A DNA stretch of 64,000 nt, from assembly GCA_963678705.1 (NCBI GenBank), contig OY783212.1, positions 14,942,001-15,006,000 on the forward strand, given 5' to 3'. The notes beneath the pieces are model-generated. The model did no database searches. It saw only the letters and a program-made list of their open reading frames with translations, and was not told the DNA's origin. The stretch is from Panorpa germanica. Lineage: Eukaryota; Arthropoda; Insecta; Mecoptera; Panorpidae. A program made the translations under genes and the position numbers. Below are positions 47,149 to 60,304 of the stretch, piece after piece; position 1 is the stretch's first letter, and each line of letters begins with the position of its first letter.

Positions 47149-50100
47149 TCTCGAGAAATAGGAGTTTATAAAACCTTGAAATTCTAGAAAACACACTCGC
47201 CAAGGTAACTATATTGTGGAGTGAATGGGAGTAGTGCGTTTATTGAACAATATCGAACAAAATAACCCCACTTCATTTACAAACACAACCCACAAGCACA
47301 CAAACAGCCCGGTATAGTTATTTCTACAATATACAACAATTTTATCCACAAACGACACAGGTTGACGATAGGCGGTGGGAGGCGGTGCCATCAACCACTA
47401 CTGAACTACGAAACCGCGGCGGCTGCAAACCAGCGACATTAGTTTTATCTCCACTCTACTTTAGCGATAGTGGTAGGTCATTTCAAATTACATTGTCAGG
47501 TTGAAATGTAGGGACGATTCAACCACCGAAGGGTTCGTTTTATGCGATGTGATGGCTGAGTGGTTTTACATTAACAGAAGATAATTTATATGAAAATATG
47601 CGAATGTACGAATTGATAATAAGATATTTAAAGCCTTTAATGACTTGTGGTGTACTTTATCTGCATAATAACAATACCAATGATATCGTGATCTTAAAGT
47701 TTACAAGAGAGAGATTAGGCAAAAAAAACTACTTTACACATTTGTATGCATTATTTCCTTGAATATTTATAAAAACATTTCAACGTAAATGTAGAGTTTG
47801 GGGAGAATAGAGGCAGGTATAACTTTTGACCCTACTTGTGGACCTCAATGGAACGTAGACATAATTTACAGTTTAAATAATATAAAATCACTAATAGTGC
47901 AATGAAATTCTGACCATATTATATATGTTAATCTTGAATTAGAGTTAAGTGGGAAATCGAAAGAAACAAGTTTAATAAAACTACTTATACAAAGTGTCAC
48001 AATTTTCAAGATATCAATTGTTTGTTGAATAACTGCGTAAATGTCTGTAATTATGCAATTGATTCGCAAAATATAAAAATGGTTGTTAGCTACATTAATA
48101 TAATATTTAACTTAAGCAACATCTAGTAATATTTGATCTTTTAAATTTTAAAATTCTTAAAAAGGTGTTCTTGAGACGTTTAATAATTTAAAAGGATGTT
48201 TTATTTTTTAAATAATGTAGCATAGGTCACAAAACGTTGTATATTAGGTAAAAACGTGTACGTTACTTATACCTTTTGTTATGTTAGATAAATCTTAAAT
48301 ACACGTAACTGTGTTTAGAAGTTCATAAATGTTAGTCATATGTTCTCGTATTTAACATTCCCTTGTGTATTCTAACAACAAAAGTTTTGAATTTTATTTA
48401 AATTTATTCCTCTCACCAGTCTGTAAAGTATCTTAAATTAAACATTGAATACAGAGCTAAGCTAAGGGACTTACATTACCTCTCTTGTATCTAAGTTACA
48501 TGTATTCTTAGTAGCAACATTTACTCCTTCACATCTATGATAAGAAGTTACCAAACTTCAACTTTTAGCAACTTGACTTTAAATTCATTCTAAATACAAA
48601 CTTTTATAGACGAAATTTTTTATGAGTTTCAAAATATTTATTTAATTAATTTAAAAAGTTTGCAAAAGTTTTTACCACTTGACAATTAAAATTCAATTAC
48701 ATAATAAATTAAAAATACGGCACCAAGTAATCCACCTCGTTGCAAAGCATATAAGGAAAAAAAATGATAATCCACTGAAGAGGCATTTAATACAGAAAAT
48801 TGATACTTGATAATATTATTACTCGATGCAATTAAATTCGGCGTGTATCCAAAAGAAAGTGGTTTCATTTTCATTAAAAAATTTTCATTTTCTCTAAAAC
48901 TCTTTGAAGGTAGTGTTTCATATGTAAATGGATATGATTAAAATCTTAAGTATTATCAACAAAGCCATGTTTATTTCACTTCTACGCTAATTAAGGATAA
49001 TTCTTGAACGAAATTACTCCTTTAATATATAAAATAATGTTTCTCAAGATAATTTCAATTGGCCCATTTTCTTTAAGTACTAGTCTTTGTACATCTATAT
49101 TTCAGTTCCATAACCATACTTTTCTGCGTGACTTTTTGCCATTCCTTCATGTCAATTACCCTTAATTTATAATCATTGACCAAACTGTTTCAGTCTGCCA
49201 ATATGTACCGCTGTAATGGATAATAAAAGTTTCCATGTTTTTATGAAACTAATCCAATAACCACAACAACAACTCACAAAAGCTCATCAGATATTTAATG
49301 AAAAACGTATTTTTTCTGCAAACTCTAACACAAAGTTTATTTTGACAATTTGTATCTCTAACTGACTAAGACCAATAAATAGTCTATTAAAACTACCACT
49401 TCTCAACAATCCTCAAAGTAAATGTAATGAGGATTTGATTAACCAGTTCTTAAGGATTGCCTCAAATTTCTATATCGAATACTTTCTAAGTTATTTCTAT
49501 TTAAACTTTTTTTGTTATATCTGATCCTCCGCGTCGGGCTTCCTTATTTGTCTCACTGCAATCTGTTTTGTGACACTTAGACATATATTGTATATGTAGC
49601 TACGTGAAACTTTTCTTGTAAATAGTAGCATGTAGTTTGTATAAGCTCTCTTGTTAAAAACTTTTTGTAGAAACTTTGAAATCTTTAGTGAATTCATAAA
49701 TTACCATAACTCCTTTCAGGAATAACAAACGTAGGAAACAAAAATAAACATGGAAAGAAAGTTTTTAAATAATTGTTACATTTCTTTGGTTTATAATATT
49801 GTTTACCAGGTAATATCAAAAATTTGACCAATTGTAACTCGGATATACTAAATTCATATTTTTTATAAGAAGACCTTTAAGACTGAGTTGATCCTCGAGC
49901 ATTAAATTATATTTCGGTTTTCACTAGGTACTACTTTTACCAGTTCTTCCATCAGTTAATATATCAACTTCAATTTTCCAGTAATGGTACTCATCAATTA
50001 ATACACCGGGGGTTGAATCCATTTAGTATAGCTATAGAAATGTAAAGCCGCGTTATCAATTTTCTCTTTTACATGTAAAACAGTTTTATAATCAATCTTG

Positions 50101-50269
50101 CTTGCAGTCAGTATTTGTGATATTAAAACATTTTATAACTTTACAAAATACTCGTACACTATAGGTGCTCGTATTTCAGATCCGTGACAAATTGTTGTTT
50201 TCCCTATTAAGCCCATCAAGTAACTCTACCGTTAACGTATAGATTTAAAGCCTTTTAAAGCTACCGGGT
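47149..50269. other. Intergenic DNA with one repeat copy
   Basis: No gene is recognised. GC-richer patches occur at about 47340-47560. The family E repeat copy at 48154-48319 is listed separately. Short ORFs here have no recognisable domains. Confidence 0.45.
48154..48319 (+). repeat. Interspersed repeat family E, copy 2
   Basis: The partner of 41025-41187, in the same orientation about 7 kb away. It differs by many substitutions, so the family is old. Confidence 0.5.
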
Positions 50270-50500
50270 TGTTCAATGTTCTAGGCCATGAGTGCCAACG
50301 TGTTTGCGCATTTTGTTAAAGGCCATTTTTAATGCATGCAAATGTAATCAATTTAGGGAAATGTCATACAGCGTCATCAATCAAAAACGATATCCAAAAC
50401 TCAAACAGTGAAAAAGTGATTCTCGTTGCGTGCCGCTGCCGCCGCCGCCGCCGGGACCCCTAATCAAATTGCTGTGTCACTGATGCACGTGTAATAATTT
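50270..50500. promoter_or_regulatory. Candidate conserved non-coding element
   Basis: A GC-richer island in AT-rich DNA. It holds an octamer-like ATGCAAAT at about 50336, several homeodomain-type TAAT or ATCA cores, and a (CCG)n tract at about 50431-50455 followed by GGGACCCCTAATC. No reading frame is convincing. I infer possible regulatory function from composition and motif density only. Confidence 0.25.
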
Positions 50501-50817
50501 AGGTACGTTATATACACCGGCAAGTTTGTACACACATACAAACATATGCATATTCCATATTTTACGAATAAAATTAACAATTATTAAGTAGTAAGGATTA
50601 AACAAGCTTTTATGCTATAACTCATTTTAACACGAATGTGTATAACTAGACTAGCTTTGAAATAAAAGTTAACTCTTTGCATTACATAATACCCTCACAC
50701 ACTGGAACACCACCTCTCCGAACAACCAAAATATAACGCTTGTATGGTGATCGAATAGCTCTCGGCCTCTGTGTTGTCAAAATTCAATTTGTTATAATAA
50801 TAAATAAAATACATATA

Positions 50818-51024
50818 TAGTCTAAATCACGATAATTCGGTGGTGACTTATACTTAAAAGAGGTTATAAAAGCGGTATAAATCTATAATACGATAATGAA
50901 TTTTATCTTATTCGTTTCTATTATAGAAAAATAAGTGAGTCAGTGCTTTTTAGTTATATTAGCAGTTTATACCCCACACTTGTTTTAAGTATGAGTCGCC
51001 AACGAACTCTCGTAATTTGAACTA
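50818..51024. mobile_element. TA-flanked MITE, family A copy 3
   Basis: About 207 bp between TATA flanks. The left end is AGTCTAAATCACGATAATTC and the right end, reverse-complemented, AGTTCAAATTACGAGAGTTC. The interior is the reverse complement of the 14995 copy, so it inserted in the opposite orientation. No coding sequence. Confidence 0.75.
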
Positions 51025-51174
51025 TACTTTAAAAATTTGAGCAAAATAACTTTTAGATAAGTTAAATCAAAAACAATATTCACAACTTTTATTAAAAGTT
51101 TCAAAATATTCAATTAGAAAAGCAAAATTAAGGAGCTGTATTTCAATATAATAACTAAAAACAATACCATAAAA

Positions 51175-51670
51175 TGTATGTGGATACCGGGACATTGTGG
51201 AATAAGAGGAAATGAAATTGCGGATAAATTGGCAAAGGAATCTATAAATTTGGAAATTGAGATGAAAGTGAAATTACATTTATATGAAATTTTTCAACTT
51301 CAATTTGAGAAACCAAGATTTCATTAACTAAAGTTAGTTAAAAGGAAGAGATTATTCTATGTTACATCCAAATTTAAGTAAGAAGAGATAGTTTAGAAAT
51401 GAGTCCCGCTTAATTATATCAACTATATTCACAATCAAAAGTCATCATTGTAAAACTCCAACTCACCTGTACAAAGTTAATATTAAATCCGATGTTGTGA
51501 AGAAGGAACTTTGGATCATATTATATTTGAATGCATAAATTATAGTTTACATAGATCAAAATTCAATAGTGATTAAAACTTTTCCTGTTAATACTAAATG
51601 TTTCTTAAGTGATTCAAAATTAATTAGTGAATTATTTAAATATTTAGAAATATATTAATAAAAGTCAAGC
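51175..51670 (+). pseudogene. LINE 3' end, RNase H tail fragment, copy 2
   Basis: The frame starts KCMWIPGHCGIRGNEIADKL and continues AKESINLEIEMKV. The W-(I/V)-P-G-H-C-G-I-x-G-N-E-x-A-D-x-L-A pattern is the RNase H signature near the end of Jockey/I/R1-like LINE proteins, with His and Asp of the active site present. Downstream it aligns with 26597-26990, retaining extra sequence at about 51310-51440, but stops and frameshifts break it. It ends with repeated AATA units and an A-run at about 51670-51695, a typical LINE tail. Confidence 0.7.
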
Positions 51671-51695
51671 AAATAAATAAATAAAAAAAAAATCA

Positions 51696-54600
51696 ATTAG
51701 AAAATGGGATTCTACCAAAATGTTTGTTAAAAATCTTTTTCGAAACAGTTAGTTTAAATTAGCTTTATTACATTTTTGAAGTAAATACTAAAAATAAATA
51801 TGTATGTACATACATTCACTTACAAAATGATATAAAAAGATAGAAAGCACCCCCGCTTACCGGTGGCCCACTTCATGACGTCATGTAACGAAGAGGAGAA
51901 GCTGCTACCATGTTATACGTTAACGACACATGGAGAGCAAAAAGCATCATACACTAGTGATGCAGTCAGCGGTACTAACTGGATAGAATTGTATTTTTAT
52001 CGCTTCCATTGACAATTAAGTAACATGAGGTGATAATTAAACAGAGTTCAGTAGCAGCCGAGTGATTCGCTGAACTCAAATTATCCGTAAAAAACTTCGT
52101 TATGTGATTTTAGTTACGGTTCAGTGAGTAGTTTAGGGCTTTTTGAATTACAGGAACAAGTTCTACATGAAAAAGATATCTAAATGTACAAAGTGGCGGA
52201 AGTTTAAATACAAAATGCTTACATATACTACATATGCTAGATATGATTGCTTTACCGTTACGAAGGCGATGGCTATTTAATAGCAATTAATACTTCAACG
52301 TAATATTTGTGTTTCATCGAGCATTATATCGTTGTGTAATCATAATTAATGTACTAATTAGTCTCGTGGGGGTGACTTTGTTTCGCTGAATACACGTGGT
52401 TATCATTATTGTTATTGTAGGACATTTTTAACGATAGGGGAAATACAAAAGGGGATGATAACGATAAAAATGAGAATAAAGGTTTTAATTGTGGGTATGG
52501 TACAACGTTTTCATCGTTTTACCCACGTTGTACATATTTGTCTTTATATGAATATTTAAAATTGTAATTTATTGTAAATAAAAAAAATTGAGTGAAGTTT
52601 AAAGCATTTTTTGTTAAAAGATACATATACATATATATAGTTAACTTTATTAATTAACGTAGGTATTATCATTGTTTCAGAGTATTTATTAGTTGAATTT
52701 AATACACTAGAAATACAATGATTTTCTTATTATTATTATATTATATTAATTGTGTGCCTTTCGGCTTTACAATCTGCATTCTTAATACATTCATAGAACT
52801 TCAACTTGAAATTAAACTTAAACTATTCTAGACCCTTCTATTTCCAAAAGTAATTTCTGCTTCTTCTCTTGACCTCTCCCTTCATTTTCCCATGTCCTCC
52901 TTCATTCTCACCGTATACACCGTATATTATTTTTGAATAGAAAGAAATTTGCAAACATAATTTTTGATAGACAAAACTACACTGCAAAAATAGGACATGC
53001 AGAAACGCGTTCGTGGCCCCAGAAAAACTGGTGTTTAGTTTAACGTTCTGCTTAAATATTCAGGTCTGTATGAAGCTTACATTTAACGACTTTTGTTGTA
53101 AATGCAATAGTAATTAACACACATTCGTCCATTTGTAGAAATATACCACGTGACATGATCAAAAATACCTGAATTGCATGTCAGTCTCAAATATATGAAC
53201 ATGCATGTGCGTCCGTAAATGAAATGAGCACTCGAATTAATGAAACGTTTATTGATATATTTAATTAAAGCTCCGCAGAATTCCGTGCAAAATGAAATTG
53301 AATTGGGTTGACTGTTGGCAGATGACTGTTGACTCTTGACCCTCGTCGTACTCATATACAAGTACTGTTGTAGAGCCAGTACAAGCTCGCAGTAACAGTA
53401 CGTTATTTCCCCTTTTTTATGTTACACATTTAGTAAAAGCGACATGAAATTAAACCAAAAAAGAACAATGAACATATTTGACGGTAAACTGAAGTAGGTC
53501 CAAAACGATGTAATCGTTCGACTTTCCACGCTGTACACATGCTTGGAGTAATGAAAAACTCATGCGGAAAATGTTGTGTAGTAGCGAAAAGGAAAAAGAA
53601 ATTCTTGTGATGAATATTAAAAAATTATTTATTTTTAAAAAGCAAACATCAATTTTTTCTTCTCTTTATTAAATTAGTGAATTTAAATATGGAAATGTTA
53701 CATAATATTTACGTCGATTTTTTAACTTCTGTAGTTTTAACACATATACTTTAAATAGCGCTGAATCTATTTGAAAGAAATACGCCTTTTTACATGATAT
53801 TTAAAAAAAAAATCACTGTAACTTGTGAAATACTATAACTACATAAAAGCAATGTACTAGAAATGTTCGTGAAATGTCATTTTACATCCATCCAGGCTTA
53901 TAGTTTACTAATCTATCGAAAGGTTCTCGAATTATGAATAAAAATCCCCGAAAAACAAAAAAACAAAAATCGCATAACTTCTGTAGCTGCAAATAGTGGT
54001 GAATAATAGTAAAAAGGTTAGAGGTTAAGTTTTATAATAAACCTCAGTTAACTTAGAATTGAAAAAACGATCGTTAGAGATCACTTTAAGATATGGCTAA
54101 GAGTGAAGATAGATCTATATTGCTAACAGATAATTCAATTTATTTTACATAGGAAAATCATATGGTACAGCAAGACTTTATTTAAAAACCATTATGGATT
54201 TTACGAGTATGTTCAACAAAATAAAAATGAAAGATTTTAATAACATACTCTATGCATTTTATGTCGGTTGATCTTTGAGAACCCATTATACTGACAGTTA
54301 AAATGGAAATAAGTTCATTTCCCAATATACTATACACATAAATATATATATACTCGTATGTATGTATGAACAACATATAAAATACGAAAAATACATGTAG
54401 GGATTTCCTTTGATTTTATTTTGCATTTTTCAATATTCTAAAATATTTTTTATGATCAAATTTGCATTGAAAATGTATTTCTATTCAAAACTTTACTATA
54501 AATTTACTATTTATCACTTGCACTGCTATAAAAATAAAACTCAAGGTGAACTTGTTTCATAACCTCGTCAGAAATTGCATGAAATGTTTGTACATCGATT

Positions 54601-55502
54601 CATCATAAAATATTCCAATAAACAGCTGGTATATCTTGTAAATATATGTACCACGTATATAAAAGAATCTGGAACTAATGCTGCTATTTTCTTGTCGGCG
54701 TTGAAATTTACAAAAATATTAGTTGCAATGTATATGTATTACATATGTATGTCCAGAAGGTATGATATTATGTGTCCAAAATGGCGTCTCAATGCATGTG
54801 ACATGAGTTAGACTTTTTTCCTCTTCAGTATAAGGACTTTGAATGGTTGTAAAATAAAAACGAAAAGAGTTGGAAAAGGGGTGGATTAAAAAAGGTGGCA
54901 TTTAAGAGGGAGGATGGGGATTTCAGTAACATTGCTGCTCGTTATTATAGAAGAGTACAGCATAAAAATAGAAGGATTCGTACAGGAAACACTTGGACAC
55001 TGTCGTAAAATATCCTTGTCCTTGCAGTTACATGGACATTCTTCTTCTCTATGTGTCCTGTGAAATTGCGGACGTGTAGCCATGGGATGGTACAGGTTTT
55101 ATTTTACTTTTAGAATAGAATAGAAATATGTAGCTCAAATTCAAGACTTTTAGGTGAAATGACCCGCTGAAAATTGCTATGTATTTTTATAATTTAAATG
55201 TAATAATTACGTCACATTTTCGTGAAAGTATTAAATATAAACAATTGTACGATACATTGTTAAAAATAATTGAAACTTCATTATTACGATACAACGGACA
55301 GTGAATTCAACGGGGACATAAAATAATACAATATTGCTTTCATTCTCTTCTACGTTTTATACGATAAATTCAACGCGTTTAATGCGAGTGAAGCGACGCT
55401 TATCTTTATAGTTCGAGTTACTATATTACTGTCGCCCATGATATAGGTACATATAAATATGTTATTTATAAAAATAGCCTGCATAGTTCATTCTCTGTAA
55501 TA
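51696..55502. other. Intergenic DNA, no gene recognised
   Basis: Mostly AT-rich. A GC-richer segment at about 51845-51960 contains the CRE palindrome listed separately. Short ORFs at about 53083-53361, 54575-54811 and 54886-55083 show no recognised domain; the last is Cys-rich near its start (ECPCNC) but has no other support. A short TA microsatellite ending in TACTCGTA lies at about 54340-54358. Confidence 0.45.
51874..51885. promoter_or_regulatory. Candidate CRE (CREB/ATF) palindrome
   Basis: CATGACGTCATG, a 12-bp perfect palindrome around the full CRE consensus TGACGTCA. It lies in a GC-richer patch. No adjacent gene is visible. Confidence 0.3.
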
Positions 55503-55883
55503 CCGGTTTCACACCAGAGAAACATAACACGAACAAAAACTTGTTATTCTGAACAAAAACACCAATGTTTACACCAAAGAGAAACATTTTTGTCTTTAAA
55601 AACTGTTTTAGTAAACAAAACACATTCCCATCTGGAGTTGATAAGATCAAAAGAAAACACGTTTGTTGTTGATATTTAGTCTGCTTGGTTTTTACACGCA
55701 GTTTTGTTTTTTGTGAACATTTGCTCTTGTCAGTTGTTGTTTATCATGTTTATAATTTTTATGGGACACACAGAAAATCACTAAAAACAAAAACAGTAGT
55801 TAAAATAAAACAAAACATGGTTTTGATTTGTTTTTTGACAACAAAACTGTTTTCAAAACTGTCTCTCTGATGTGGAACTGGCA
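55503..55883. mobile_element. TA-flanked MITE, family B member 3
   Basis: A 381-bp element between TA dinucleotides. The left end contains CCGGTTTCACACCAGAGAAAC and the right end, reverse-complemented, GCCAGTTCCACATCAGAGAGAC. The interior is rich in AACAAAAAC and GTTTTTG motifs in opposing orientation, giving long partial hairpin potential. ORFs on both strands follow from this palindromic structure. No transposase is encoded. Confidence 0.65.
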
Positions 55884-57096
55884 TAATACTATAATATTAT
55901 GTTCAATCGCATCGCAATATATTATTTTTACCATGTCAATGTGATTCACCAATTCAAGTGGCCTTACATATTTATTGTTGATTTCACAGATGTTCCTCAT
56001 TCGTTAAACTTCTATATTCTAAAAAAATGTATAGAAACGATCATAGAAATAGTGAGATAGGGTTGAACATAACAACCGAATAAAAGAAAACTTCATGTTA
56101 GAGTTCCTTGAGTGGTATTCTAGTTCCAGTTTTCGCCAAAGGACTGCGCTGCTTGTAAATAGTTTTCGTGTTAACAATAACTCAGAAATTCCACTATTGA
56201 ATATAAAGAAAAAGTTTATGGAATACAATAGATAGATACGAATACAAATACGAATATATGATGTTTTCTCACTTTATTTTATATTATGTGTTGTAGAATT
56301 CGTCGAAAGTAAGAAGTTTTTCTATCTGGAATACAATAATTAAACAGAAATCTTAAATGTACAAAATGTACCGCAAATATTCAGTTTTTTTTAATTTTGT
56401 GAAGTATTTATAACTTGCGTTACATTACTTTATTATAGAGATTTTATAAATTTGTACTATATAGAATGGACTTCCTAAAATAATAATTTCCAGGTTTCAA
56501 AATCGAAAATTTAAAATATTTGGATTCATTTAGAATTTTCATTCTTTTTATAAGTGTCACCGGCACTGGTTGTTACAATTATATTGTTTTACATAATGTA
56601 TCTAGTATCATCGAATTCGCGAATATGCGAATATGAGAGATTTAAAATATACGATATATTTTTAAAGCTTTCCTCATAAATTAATTTAGCTTTCAAGGAG
56701 ACTTGAATGTCATCAGTCTTCTCATCGTGTTCGTAATTAAAACTTCATGTTGTACTTCATATGAGTTCGCCAAGCAAAGTAATTTGAACCCGGATTACTT
56801 TACAACCGGTTGAAAATATAATATAACGAAATATCTCGTAGGTATAGTGTATACGAAAGTAAATATATTATATCATACAAAATATGGTAAGGAATGTGAT
56901 ATATTATATAATATATAATATGCAGAGTATGACATAGTGATAAATGAAATATGTCACTTTTGTTACTTTCAAACTATTTTATTTTTGCAAGAAATGTTAA
57001 GTGTCATGTAAACATACGGGGGTTAAGCGTCAAAGTTGTTTATAGTCTATTTATATAAAGGCTTATATACAAATGGTCGTTATAGATCGATGTAGA

Positions 57097-57098
<2 letters not shown>
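55884..57098. other. Intergenic DNA, nothing recognised
   Basis: AT-rich DNA with short TA-rich stretches. No gene or element ends are seen. Confidence 0.5.
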
Positions 57099-57165
<67 letters not shown>

Positions 57166-57170
57166 TATAT
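57099..57170. repeat. (AT)n microsatellite
   Basis: About 70 bp of AT dinucleotides, interrupted once by a C near 57160. Family F repeat copy 2 begins about 12 bp downstream. Confidence 0.95.
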
Positions 57171-57182
57171 GTAAAGAAATTA

Positions 57183-57454
57183 TAGTGTGTACCGACTAAC
57201 ACAGTAGATATTTGAAGTCGAAAGAACTTACTGTGCATAATGTTAAGTTATTATAAAATTAGATAAAAAGGAATTGACAATTTAAATAATAAACTTTAAA
57301 TGTCGTTTCTTCGATTTCAGGTAAGATAGTATGATTTAAGTTAAACAGTGTAATTATTATAATGTGTATGTAAATTACTAAAATAAAAGTTTTGATTTCA
57401 GAAGCAACACATAAGTTTGTTTAAAAATTTACAATTCATAAAATGCCTTATATA
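57183..57454 (+). repeat. 270-bp interspersed repeat family F, copy 2
   Basis: The partner of 42635-42905 in the same orientation, with few differences apart from the first 50 bp. It starts just after the AT microsatellite. It shares the TTTCAG-GTAAG and TTTCAGAAGCAACACATAAG blocks. No terminal inverted repeats. Confidence 0.75.
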
Positions 57455-59078
57455 TAACTCACCTTGTCACACACAATTTGATTCGCGGACAGTTTTTAAC
57501 AAACGTAAAAATTGTGCTAGAAAGTTTAAATTTGGTTGCGTCAGTAAATGTTGGTGAACTAATTTACAAATCGAATCTCAAATTTTGAAAATAAGTTGTT
57601 AAAATAACGCATACATTTTAAAAATTGAAAATATTTTTTGTTGTGAAATGAAACGAAAAAGTTTGATGGTACAATTTTTTTTAAAATTCCAACTGTATGA
57701 TGTTATAAACAAACTATATTCTTTAAAGATACGAGTATGGTATATCGAAATAATCGTTAAAGCTCTCGTGGTTGAAGTGGTCACGATAACAGTACGAGTG
57801 TATCCTAAAGACCAGAACGGAATAATAAAGTGCTCTCGCAAATGGAATGAGAAACAATGTGGCAAAGAGAAATTAAATGTTAAGACGCTCCTTCACTGTG
57901 GTTAAAGCAAACATTAAGACAGGTCAGTATCACGCGATTCCAATTTAGTGGAAAGTAATGGTCCATGGCTATTTTGTTATGTTACATGTTGAACTGTTAT
58001 TTATTCCCTTTGAAGACAAATAAATTTACCACTTACTGAAAGAGATATATTTATTTCTTGTACAACTAAATTTGCTTTGTCTCTGAGAGAATGGTTTAAT
58101 CCATTTACATTAGATTTGGTATTTTATTTACGGCATATTCGTACTTTATATTAATAAAATCATTAAAATATTTTCGAAACATAGGTTTTCAGCCAATATT
58201 TTGTTTATCACTACGAGGTCTTTCAAATTGAGAAAGTTGGTACTATACAAATGTTTTTAAGAACTAATTTTACATACACTGTACAACGTTGCACAATATT
58301 CATTTTTCTTATTAATCACTTAGATTTTTTTATTACTTACTTTACAAACCGGAAGTTCGTTATGGACCAGCCGTCTTCTTACTTTACTACTTTAATGATG
58401 AAGTAAAGTTTTACCTTAAAATCCAGCAACATTGAATATAAAATGTATCTTATCCCATTAAATATAATTTATAATTTAATAACTGCAGGTGCATTCACAT
58501 GCAAATTCACATAAGTTAAACTTTCTTACATACCGATGATGTGAGATTCATATTAAGTTAGTTATACATTGAACATCACCCTATTCTCATGCAGTTCATC
58601 TCTTTTACTCTTTCTATATTTCGTTCGTATATATTTATTTACATCTCTCTCTATCTCGATTTGCGTGAATCTTTGCAAGCCCATGGTTTGGGAAAACTTG
58701 AATATACCGTGGTGGTGTTTTAAACACAACTTTCAACTAAACAAGTGAAGCACTCAGTTTCTGAAAATTAAGTTTATAGACTCTGAACTGGGAAGATATT
58801 TTGTTCAACAAACTCATATTTAACTTTATTTTTTATTTAAATTGGATGGAGGAGAATTACATATTAAGAGCGGATTTCGTTACAAAATTATGATAAGTCG
58901 TAGGTATTAAAATTATTATTAAAAAAATCCTATTTAGAGAATTTTATGATTAACATTATATTTAAGTTCACATTTCACATACAGTTTAGGATAATAAGAT
59001 TTTAGATTACTTAACAACAGTTGACATAAATTTATGTTTTCTGACGTTAATAAAGCTTTTTATAAATTTAATTCAATT

Positions 59079-59199
59079 TGCATTTATTCAATGACAATGT
59101 AACTGAATTACAATTAAACTTTGATAAATTATAAACCGTAACGTTGGGAATATTACGTTAAATAATACATAATTTTACGTTTTGTGTTGAACAGGTTCT
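59079..59199 (+). repeat. Interspersed repeat family D, copy 2
   Basis: The partner of 18738-18862, with substitutions and a few small indels. No coding potential. Confidence 0.5.
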
Positions 59200-59571
59200 A
59201 ATTTATGAAATTTTAAATTTAGATTCAGTGGGATATAAGTATCTAACAGATTAAAAAGAATTCATTCATCTCTAGCTAATTTTGACAGTTTTGAAGTTTG
59301 AAATTACTCACTTGAAATAACCTCTAGGCTAATAAAAACTCAAAGCATTTTATACATACCTAGTAATAACCCACCTACACCATGTAAAATGCCTCACAAA
59401 TACAATTGCTTTATAATTCAATTGTTAAAATAAAATTTTCATGTAGTTCCTCTTTAACACATATTTTCCACTCACTTAATTTCCCATAGTTCTAGGTAAC
59501 AATGTAAACCGAAGTTAACCAACCCAACATTTTGCAGTCTCTGCATCCGTTTTATTCAACAGACATTATCT

Positions 59572-59581
59572 CTGACGTCAG
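59572..59581. promoter_or_regulatory. Candidate CRE (CREB/ATF) site
   Basis: CTGACGTCAG, a 10-bp perfect palindrome containing the full CRE consensus. It lies at the left end of a GC-richer patch with no gene nearby. Confidence 0.25.
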
Positions 59582-59963
59582 CTCTGGACGATCGAACTTC
59601 ACTTACGCGGGACAAAGCAAACGGCCAGCGAACAATAAGGATAATGTATTATCTTTCACTATCCCCTAACCCCCGCCCGAACACGGACACGGAACTGTAC
59701 TAAACTAGGGGAACAAACAAAAATATTTTCCTACATTAAAATTCGTTTTTCATGGATGTATGTGTACGATAATTGAAAATTGCTACACAAAAAATACAAT
59801 GAGAAAAATTATATTGAATAATAAAAATATTTTCTAGAAAAATATTTTATGTGTACTACGTTTTCTTTTAACCGGTTAAAATTATTTCAATTTTACCAAC
59901 AAATAATAAATAAATGAACCATCATTTTGGCCATAGTTTATAATCTCAAATAGAAAATTAACC

Positions 59964-60050
59964 ATAAAATTAGTTAGTGGCAAGCTAGCAAGTGTGAATC
60001 TTGAACAGCAAGACAATTTTCTATCTGGGAATCCTTCTGTTTTGTTTATG
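59964..60050 (+). repeat. Interspersed repeat fragment, copy 2 of 2
   Basis: Aligns with 10706-10790; see that entry for the shared blocks. Orientation is the same. Confidence 0.5.
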
Positions 60051-60304
60051 GTTTTAAAGAGCTTCTTCGGTATTTAACCTTTTCTCATCATTAATAAAAC
60101 TGTTTACTTTTATGTTTCCTAATTCTTAAAAATGTCTTCTCAAGAAGTTTTATGATTCTATTAATCGAAAAAGTAGTTTTATTTGGAAAAGCAATAGTAT
60201 GTTTATTATTATTTTTTACGAAAAACATAATTTTCTAATGTGAATCCTTAAAATTAAAAACTAAATTTGCAAAAAGAATAAACGATATGTTTAAGAAAAT
60301 TACA

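Larger units (their letters stand above)
57455..60304. other. Intergenic DNA with two repeat copies
   Basis: No recognised gene. An 85-codon ORF at 57648-57905 (+) and an overlapping 88-codon ORF on the other strand have no known domain and are probably chance. The CRE at 59573 lies in a GC-richer patch (about 59560-59700). Family D copy 2 and another repeat fragment are listed separately. Confidence 0.45.

Noticed and set aside
54886..55083. Cys-rich 65-codon ORF as a small secreted or metal-binding protein
   Set aside because: Cysteines occur only in the first third, there is no signal peptide, and no homologue is recognised.
57648..57905. Opposed ORFs of 85 and 88 codons as a gene
   Set aside because: No domain on either strand, no splice or regulatory support; likely chance.
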